Under the pieces are notes generated by a model, which saw only the letters and a list, made by a program, of their open reading frames with translations, was not told the origin of the DNA and searched no databases. A DNA stretch of 64,000 nucleotides from Luteimonas deserti (GTDB lineage Bacteria > Pseudomonadota > Gammaproteobacteria > Xanthomonadales > Xanthomonadaceae). The translations under genes were made by a program, and so were the position numbers. Below are positions 58,762 to 64,000 of this stretch, piece by piece; the first letter of the stretch is position 1; every line of letters starts with the position of its first letter. The stretch lies in contig NZ_JACCJZ010000016.1 in the NCBI RefSeq assembly GCF_013425765.1, positions 62,001 through 126,000 on the forward strand. The letters are read 5' to 3'.

Positions 58762-59416
58762 CGGCGCCTCCACCGGACGTGGCCGAAGGCGCTGCCGCGC
58801 GACCCGGACCTGGCGCGGTGCCCGGCCCCGGCAGCACATGGCCCGACAGGTCGAAGCTCACGTCGGTTCCGCCACTCGCGGTCCCGGCGGCCACGGTGTG
58901 GCGCTGGCTGAGGATGTTGAGGTTGTCGACGAACAGGCGTGGTGTACCGGTCTCGAGCGAATGCAGTACCGCCGCGAGCTCCGGATTGCCGCAGCGCAGG
59001 CGCACCTGGACGGTGGCGCGCGGGTAACGTTCGGTGCGTCCGCCGGTCATCGGCGACCGGTTGCTGATCGCGCAGCTGCGGTTGCCGGGACTCGCGTCGA
59101 GCACCGCCTGCTCGAGCCGCTGGACCAGGGCCGCGGTCGCGAGCTCCACGCTGGCCTGCGGCATGAACCCGGGCACCTCGAGCATGGTCTCGCGAGCCCG
59201 CTCCAACGCTTCGCGCACCTGGGGCGCCTGTTCGAGCTCACGGCGCACGCGCAGTTCGCGCGCCTGCAGCATTTCGATGCGACTGCCGAGTTCGCGCATC
59301 GGGCGGGTCCACCACGGATGCACGAGGACCAGATAGGCCGCCGCCAGCGTGGCCACCAGCAGCGCCAGCGCGAGCCAGCGGTCGCGTGCGGTCACCGGGC
59401 TATCGTGACGCCGCAC
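58751..59416 (-). CDS. gspM: GspM/XpsM, type II secretion inner-membrane protein
   Basis: The 221-residue protein has a single span (about 13-32, RWLALALLVATLAAAYLVLV), a short coiled coil with many Arg and Glu residues, and a ferredoxin-like periplasmic domain (ATVQVRLRCGNPELAAVLHS). It stabilises GspL. The start is GTG 59416, overlapping gspL; GTG 59395 is an alternative. The C-terminal tail is Gly/Ala/Pro-rich. Identified by topology and position. Confidence 0.88.
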   Translation of the reverse strand: MRRHDSPVTARDRWLALALLVATLAAAYLVLVHPWWTRPMRELGSRIEMLQARELRVRRELEQAPQVREALERARETMLEVPGFMPQASVELATAALVQRLEQAVLDASPGNRSCAISNRSPMTGGRTERYPRATVQVRLRCGNPELAAVLHSLETGTPRLFVDNLNILSQRHTVAAGTASGGTDVSFDLSGHVLPGPGTAPGPGRAAAPSATSGGGADGD

Positions 59417-60566
59417 GGGCGGTCTCCGGATCCGGGCGGGCCGCGGGCGCCGCCCCGGGCGCGAGTTCGGCGGTCAGGGTGAACCGGTCGGCGCGGCTGC
59501 GCGGATCGTTCTGCAGCGCGCCCGCCAGCGCCGGTGCCCGCCAGAGGGGCGAGCCTTCGAGATAGCCCACCAGCGCCGAGGCCTCGGTGCTCAGCCCGAT
59601 CAGCAGGATCCGGTCGCCTTCGATCGCGGCCTTCTCCAGCGACGTGGTGTCCGGCAGCCGTCGTGCCAGTTCGTCCAGCACCGCCACCGTCGTCGGCCTG
59701 GCCGCGCGTTGCGCCTGCAGGAAGGCGAGGCCTTCGCGCAGGTCGGTCAGTTGCTGGCGCTGCGCCGAGGCTGTGCGCGCACGTGCGGCATCCGCCTCGA
59801 CACGCGCTTCCAGGGCGTCGGCCGCCGCGGCGCGGTTGTCGCGGATCTGCCACAGCCCCAGCGCGGTGAACACCACCGCGGCGGCCGCGAGCACCCACTG
59901 GATCCGGCGCTGCGGATCCTCGCGGCGGCGGGCCTGGTGCGCCAGATTCACGCCGAGCGGGCCCTCGTCGCCGCCGTCCAGATCCACACCCGCCAGGGTG
60001 GAAGCGAGCGGGCCCAGTGCGGCCAGACCGGCATCGATCGTGGCCCGAGGCACGACCACCAGTTCGACGTCGAGCTGGCCGTCACCGCGCTGGCCGAGGA
60101 CGCGGTGGTCGTAACGCACGTCGGCCGCCGCGAACGGCGTCTGGCGGTCGATCTCGAAACCGAGCACGTCGTGCAGCCGGTCGGCCGCGGCCTCGGGCAG
60201 GACCAGCCGACGGCGCAGGCCCGCGCGCGCAGGCAACAGCAGCCAACGGGGAGCATCGACCACGTGCGGCGCCAGCAGGCTGGCCAGCGGATCGCCGGCG
60301 TCGTCCGCCACTGGCGCGAGCGGCACATCGGCCAGCGCGCGGGTGGCGCCGTCCTCGAACAGCACGAGCTGCACCTGGCCGTCACCGGTCCGCAGCAGGA
60401 GCCGGCGGCCGGCGAGGCCGAACAGCTCCCGCGCGCGGGCCGGGAGCCAGGACGACAGACCGGCGGCCCACCAGCTCAGGAACGCGCGCAGGCGCAGGCG
60501 GAGGCGGCTGCCGCGGAGACGGCCGGGCGCGGCCTCGCCGGACGCTGCAGGTGTCGCGGACATCAT
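59400..60566 (-). CDS. gspL: GspL/XpsL, type II secretion inner-membrane assembly protein
   Basis: The 388-residue protein has a cytoplasmic actin-like domain (about 30-215, including LVLPEAAADRLHDVLGFEID and TPFAAADVRYDHRVL), a single span at about 222-240 (IQWVLAAAAVVFTALGLW), a coiled coil and a periplasmic ferredoxin-like domain. The PilN-like features ELARRLPDTTSLEKAAIEG and LIGLSTEASALVGYLEGSP suit GspL/PilN. GspL recruits the GspE ATPase; gspE is not in this window. ATG 60566 overlaps the gspK stop. Confidence 0.9.
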   Translation of the reverse strand: MMSATPAASGEAAPGRLRGSRLRLRLRAFLSWWAAGLSSWLPARARELFGLAGRRLLLRTGDGQVQLVLFEDGATRALADVPLAPVADDAGDPLASLLAPHVVDAPRWLLLPARAGLRRRLVLPEAAADRLHDVLGFEIDRQTPFAAADVRYDHRVLGQRGDGQLDVELVVVPRATIDAGLAALGPLASTLAGVDLDGGDEGPLGVNLAHQARRREDPQRRIQWVLAAAAVVFTALGLWQIRDNRAAAADALEARVEADAARARTASAQRQQLTDLREGLAFLQAQRAARPTTVAVLDELARRLPDTTSLEKAAIEGDRILLIGLSTEASALVGYLEGSPLWRAPALAGALQNDPRSRADRFTLTAELAPGAAPAARPDPETARAASR

Positions 60567-61414
60567 CGTGGTGACGCTCCCTCCTCCCAACGCAACACGC
60601 CATAGGCCGTGCCGGGCACGGCGCCGGCGCCGGTTCTCACCACCGCCCGCAACCGCGCGGTCCGGCCCTCCTCCAGGCGCGCGCGGCTGTCGATACTATA
60701 CGTGCCGCTACCGGACCCCAGCAGGGCACCGGCGATCGGGGCGGTGGCGGCATCGCGCGCAGCCAGCAACGGATCGGCATCGACACCCATCGCCCCCAGC
60801 ACCTCGGCCGAGGCGAACTGCGGATCGGGCACCGGCATGCGGCTGTAGATGGTCAGGTGCGGCGACAGCGCTTCGAACAGGGCCGGCGTCATGCCGAGCA
60901 CCTGCTCCACTTCAGCCACGCTTTCGAACGGCGCGTTCTTGGCGCCGTAGGGCCGACCCGCGGCGGCGTAGTCCGACGACTCGGCACCGCCGACCACCTG
61001 GACGAAATCGTCGCCGTCGCGCCAATCGACGATCGCCCCGGCGACAGCGGTGGCCAGCGGAGCCTCGGCCCCCACGCCCTGCATCAGCGCCGCCAGCAGC
61101 TCGGGACCCGCCGCGTTGAGATCGACCTTGCCGGTTTCGTCCACGATGCGCAGCTCGACCTCGATCCCGTGGTAGCGCCAGGCGTAGGGACGGCCGTCGG
61201 GCTGCCAGGCGAAGGCCGGATCGCCTGCCGCCAGCCGGGTCATGGCGTAATCGAGTCCGGCGCGCGCCGCCTGGTCGGCCACGAGGCCGCGGGTGAGCAC
61301 CCGGGCCTGCTCGTTCTCCATGCGCGCGGTCAGCGCGAATGCGCCCACCAGGGCGGCCAGCAGGGTGATCAGCCAGAGCACCAGGAGCAGGGCCGCGCCA
61401 CGTGCCCGGGTCAT
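60563..61414 (-). CDS. gspK: GspK/XpsK, large minor pseudopilin
   Basis: The 283-residue pseudopilin caps the tip of the pseudopilus. The prepilin signal is MTRARG followed by AALLLVLWLITLLAALVGA; cleavage after Gly6. It lacks Glu at +5, which is normal for GspK. The body shows DETGKVDLNAAGPELLAALM and DWRDGDDFVQVVGGAE, the helix-hairpin region of GspK. It overlaps gspJ as ATGA. Confidence 0.93.
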   Translation of the reverse strand: MTRARGAALLLVLWLITLLAALVGAFALTARMENEQARVLTRGLVADQAARAGLDYAMTRLAAGDPAFAWQPDGRPYAWRYHGIEVELRIVDETGKVDLNAAGPELLAALMQGVGAEAPLATAVAGAIVDWRDGDDFVQVVGGAESSDYAAAGRPYGAKNAPFESVAEVEQVLGMTPALFEALSPHLTIYSRMPVPDPQFASAEVLGAMGVDADPLLAARDAATAPIAGALLGSGSGTYSIDSRARLEEGRTARLRAVVRTGAGAVPGTAYGVLRWEEGASPR

Positions 61415-62055
61415 GGCGTCGCCTCGGGCACGGCTGCCTGTCCGGTGCCCTGCGGCAGGGTGACCAGGATCGGAGGCCACGGGCCCTCGCGCTCCGTGGT
61501 GATGCCGATCTCGACCTGCAGCGGCAGGCTGCCCGGCCCCCAGCGGTCCTGCCAGGGCCCGAGTGCGCCGGTCTCGTCGAACCCGCGGTAACGCAGACGG
61601 AGCTCGCCCAGCGCCTCGAGCAGCGGTTCGGGCGGCCGCGGGTCGGTTGTTTCGATCGTCCGGCCGGTCATCACCATGCCGAACGCGACCGTCAGCCGGC
61701 GGCGCCCGCCGGCTTCGTGGCCGGCGATGTCGTGCAGGTGCGGACCGCCCTGCCCGAGGTAGTTCGGCAGGTCGGCGACGAAGCGCACGCGATCCGGTTC
61801 GCCCACGAACAGATGGATCGCGCCCGTGGTCTCGTCGGTATGGAAGGCGATCTGCTGCGCCGAGCCGAGACGGCGGCGCAGGAACCCCTCGACCGCGCGC
61901 ATCCGCTCGCTGCGCTCGGCCAGCCCTTCGCCGCGTTCGACGGTGCCGGTCGCTGCGCGCAGCGTGGTCAGCGCCAGCGCGAGGCCGGCCGCCAGCAGCA
62001 CCGTGGCGAGCAGGACTTCGATCAGGGTAAACCCGCCCGGCCGGCGCGCGTTCAT
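61411..62055 (-). CDS. gspJ: GspJ/XpsJ, minor pseudopilin
   Basis: The 214-residue protein has a short prepilin leader (MNARRPG-G, cleavage after Gly8) and a hydrophobic N-terminal helix FTLIEVLLATVLLAAGLALA with Glu at +5. The body (LRRRLGSAQQIAFHTDE, LRLRYRGFDETG) fits GspJ. It is in the pseudopilin order H-I-J-K, overlapping gspI by 4 bases. Confidence 0.93.
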   Translation of the reverse strand: MNARRPGGFTLIEVLLATVLLAAGLALALTTLRAATGTVERGEGLAERSERMRAVEGFLRRRLGSAQQIAFHTDETTGAIHLFVGEPDRVRFVADLPNYLGQGGPHLHDIAGHEAGGRRRLTVAFGMVMTGRTIETTDPRPPEPLLEALGELRLRYRGFDETGALGPWQDRWGPGSLPLQVEIGITTEREGPWPPILVTLPQGTGQAAVPEATP

Positions 62056-62498
62056 GGCCCCTGAATCCCGTCGACATCGGCAGTGCGCAACCGCAGCGTC
62101 TGCAGGCGTAGGCGCTCACGAGGACCGGCGGCGCCCCAATCGACCGCCAGCGTCAGTTCGAAGAGATCGGCGCCCTGCCCCGGCGATGGAAGCAGTGGCC
62201 CGACGTCGGAATCGACGAAGAGCGCGATCTCGAGCGTCCAGCGGTAGCGGCCGTCGTCGAAGGTGCCCGACTGGCGGCCCGGCGCCACCGGCAGGCCGAG
62301 TCCGACATCGTCGAGCAGGGAGCGTGCATGCATCGCGGCGCGTCCGGCGTCGGCGGCCCAGCGCACCTGGCGCGTGCCGTTCGACAGCGTGCCGAGCAGC
62401 AGCGAGAGCGCCAGCCCGAGCACGGCGAAGGCGACGATCACCTCGATCAGGGTATAGCCGCGGCGCCCACGCCAAGCCTGGCGATGGCCACGGGTCAC
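62052..62498 (-). CDS. gspI: GspI/XpsI, minor pseudopilin
   Basis: The 148-residue protein starts at GTG 62498 (GTGA overlap with gspH). The prepilin site is RRG before YTLIEVIVAFAVLGLALSLL, cleaved after Gly14 with Glu at +5; Tyr instead of Phe at +1 is tolerated. It is probably the core of the tip complex with J and K. Confidence 0.92.
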   Translation of the reverse strand: MTRGHRQAWRGRRGYTLIEVIVAFAVLGLALSLLLGTLSNGTRQVRWAADAGRAAMHARSLLDDVGLGLPVAPGRQSGTFDDGRYRWTLEIALFVDSDVGPLLPSPGQGADLFELTLAVDWGAAGPRERLRLQTLRLRTADVDGIQGP

Positions 62499-62959
62499 GG
62501 CGCGCCCCCCGCGCGCGCCAGGCGGACCTCGCCGGTGAGCCAGGCCACGTCGATCTGCCAGACCGCGCCACGCAGATCCAGGCGGATGCGCCCGCCGGTG
62601 GCCGCACCGTCGGCGAAGAACAGCACGGCGCCCTCGTCATCGCGCGTCTGGATCTCCCGCGCGCCAGTGAACTCCACTTCAAGCGAGGGGGGAATCGTGC
62701 CGGCACGACCGTTGGGCGCACTCCATGTACGCGCGACCGGATCGAGCGTGAAACGCTGCGGCACGCCGGTAGAGATCGCCTGCGCGCGCGTGTATCGCAG
62801 CTGCGCGGCGAGCTGCTTGGCGGTGGATTGGAGCGCGATCCGGTCGAACCCGCCGCCCATCACGCCGGCCGCGAGCACGCCGGTCACCGCGATCAGGCCG
62901 ACGACCAGCAGCACTTCCAGCAGCGAGAAACCACGGACCCTGGCGCGGGGGCGGGACAT
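62495..62959 (-). CDS. gspH: GspH/XpsH, minor pseudopilin
   Basis: The 154-residue protein has a leader MSRPRARVRG and a helix FSLLEVLLVVGLIAVTGVLA (cleavage after Gly10, Glu at +5). The C-terminal domain has LAAQLRYTRAQAISTGVPQ and FTLDPVARTW, typical of GspH. It links the major pseudopilin to the tip. It begins about 100 bases after gspG. Confidence 0.93.
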   Translation of the reverse strand: MSRPRARVRGFSLLEVLLVVGLIAVTGVLAAGVMGGGFDRIALQSTAKQLAAQLRYTRAQAISTGVPQRFTLDPVARTWSAPNGRAGTIPPSLEVEFTGAREIQTRDDEGAVLFFADGAATGGRIRLDLRGAVWQIDVAWLTGEVRLARAGGAP

Positions 62960-63057
62960 GGGCGGCGGAGGGGATCCGGAACGCGGCAGCAGCGGCGAAT
63001 CTAGCACCCCGCCGCCGCGACCGAGGCACCGGTCGAACGCGAGGGACGCGCGGCCAC

Positions 63058-63495
63058 TTATTCGTAACGGATGTCGGCGTTGACGCTGTCCCCGCCCGGC
63101 CTGCGGTCGGCGCCGAGGCTGACGATCTCGAACGGCTGGCGCTCGCCGGGCGCGCGATATTCGTAGGGCGTGTTCCACGGGTCGCGCAACTCGGCCTCCT
63201 TGGCATAGGGGCCCAGCCAGCCGCCCGCATCGCCGGGCGCGACCACGAGGTCCCCGAGCGAATTGGGCAGACGCCCGGTGTCCATCTCGAACTGGTGCAC
63301 CTTCTCGGCCAGCGTCTGCACCTGCGCCTTGGCCAGGTTCACGCGCGCGCGATCGCCGCCGCCGAGGATGCGCGTGGCCGCGAACGCGACGATGCCGCCG
63401 ATCAGAACCACCACCAGGATGATCTCGATCAGGCTGAAACCGCCCTGCGCAGTGCGCGGGGAACCGACGGGACGCGGGCGCGAAATGGGCTGCAT
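63058..63495 (-). CDS. gspG: GspG/XpsG, major pseudopilin
   Basis: The 145-residue protein forms the pseudopilus shaft. The leader ends TAQGG, with cleavage after Gly19 before FSLIEIILVVVLIGGIVAF (Glu at +5). The calcium-site region and family core read FEMDTGRLPNSLGDLV, DPWNTPYEYRAPGE and SVNADIRY. It is the first gene of the secretion operon here; gspE and gspF do not precede it. ATG 63495 is preferred over longer frames, which lack a prepilin leader. Confidence 0.96.
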   Translation of the reverse strand: MQPISRPRPVGSPRTAQGGFSLIEIILVVVLIGGIVAFAATRILGGGDRARVNLAKAQVQTLAEKVHQFEMDTGRLPNSLGDLVVAPGDAGGWLGPYAKEAELRDPWNTPYEYRAPGERQPFEIVSLGADRRPGGDSVNADIRYE

Positions 63496-63524
63496 GGGCA
63501 CTGCCTCGTACGGGGGACTACCGG

Positions 63525-63530
63525 ATTGTA
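63525..63530 (-). promoter_or_regulatory. Candidate -10 box for the gsp operon (TACAAT)
   Basis: TACAAT on the minus strand 30 bases before gspG, in the 166-base gap after the MBL-fold gene. No clear -35. Confidence 0.4.
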
Positions 63531-63661
63531 AGCCGGAGGCGAATGAACCCCGCCCGGCCATCATCGCGCCCCTACGTTTCGCTCCTGCGGGTCGAAACCG
63601 GCTGCGCGGTCGCCGCTGGATCGGGCGACCGTCGCAAGCGATGCATCCGCCCTGCACGTGT

Positions 63662-64000
63662 TCACCGCGAGGCCCGCTCCAGCCAGATCGCCAGGCCCTG
63701 CGCGTTGATGTCGATATCGTTGCCGAGCACCGTATCGACCCGGGCGGCGGCAGCATCGACGCCGTGGGCCTCGGCGCGTGCGGTGTAGAGCCGTCGCAGC
63801 GCCCCGGCGATGCGCGTGTGACGGTCCGGCGCATCCGCGGCATCGCGGGTGATCGTCACCATCGCATCGATCTGTTCGTGCAGATCCGCACCCAGCCGCT
63901 CGCAGTCGTCCACCTCGCCGAAGTGCGCCACCCGGATCGATGCGGGCGCACGGGCCAGAAGGATGTCGATCGAGCGGTGCATCTGCTCCGGATCGAACTG
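63662..64000 (-). CDS. MBL-fold metallo-hydrolase, 3' part only
   Basis: The frame is open to the right edge, so only the last 112 residues are seen. MHRSIDILLARAPASIRVAH followed by FGEVDDCERLGADLHEQIDA fits the C-terminal end of beta-lactamase-fold hydrolases, with the last metal His in AHFG. The end reads NDIDINAQGLAIWLERASR. It lies 166 bases upstream of gspG, the place where gspF would be in Xanthomonas. The family call rests on a short segment. Confidence 0.6.
   Translation of the reverse strand, partial: QFDPEQMHRSIDILLARAPASIRVAHFGEVDDCERLGADLHEQIDAMVTITRDAADAPDRHTRIAGALRRLYTARAEAHGVDAAAARVDTVLGNDIDINAQGLAIWLERASR

Overview
The window is a contiguous piece of a high-GC gammaproteobacterial chromosome, almost certainly from the Xanthomonadaceae (Lysobacter/Luteimonas/Xanthomonas group). 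The evidence is: the type II secretion genes in the Xanthomonas xps order (G-H-I-J-K-L-M-N-D); a prepilin peptidase without the usual four cysteines, as known for Xanthomonas XpsO; lpxC next to ftsZ with a DUF721/DciA gene, an M23 peptidase and secA beyond; and nrdR-ribD-(FMN riboswitch)-ribE-ribBA-ribH-nusB-thiL. GC content was judged by eye, not computed. Both ends are cut: the left edge truncates an ATP-grasp gene and the right edge truncates an MBL-fold hydrolase gene.

Layout. 1-2.8 kb (minus): end of a surface-glycan type cluster (glycosyltransferase, DegT-type sugar aminotransferase, ATP-grasp protein). 2.9-7.7 kb (plus): type IV pilus/prepilin genes pilB, pilC, pilD, then coaE; no pilin gene lies here. 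8.2-14.6 kb: a Nudix/ThiE-like fusion, secA, an M23 peptidase and divergent dciA, with several non-coding gaps, one carrying REP-like palindromes. 14.8-30.7 kb (minus): the division and cell-wall (dcw) cluster mraZ-rsmH-ftsL-ftsI-murE-murF-mraY-ftsW-murC-ddl-ftsQ-ftsA-ftsZ-lpxC. Every junction from mraZ to ftsA overlaps, and murG is missing from its usual place between ftsW and murC. The cluster is headed by a near-consensus promoter with MraZ-box-like repeats. 31.1-31.5 kb: the RNase P RNA gene rnpB.

31.9-34.4 kb: rsmI divergent from an LpoA-like lipoprotein and yraN. 35.1-39.2 kb (minus): riboflavin operon ribE-ribBA-ribH-nusB-thiL behind an FMN riboswitch. 39.5-42.5 kb (plus): a three-gene, translationally coupled accessory cassette wedged between the riboswitch and ribD. 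It encodes a lipoprotein, a 561-residue HExxH putative zinc metallopeptidase and a coiled-coil single-pass membrane protein; this is the best candidate for an undescribed system (possibly an effector with its immunity protein). 42.5-46.4 kb (minus): glyA, a TonB-like protein, nrdR, a small membrane protein, ribD. 46.6-50.4 kb (plus): ettA, a frameshifted lipoprotein gene, map, pyrF.

50.4-53.6 kb (minus): an exported DUF1501/DUF1800 pair. 53.8-63.5 kb (minus): the type II secretion operon gspG to gspD (without gspE and gspF), with two glycosyltransferase-like genes attached downstream of gspD. PilD in the first part of the window would process the pseudopilins GspG-K made at the far end. The dcw products build and divide the wall, with LpoA-like and M23 proteins as wall-related partners.
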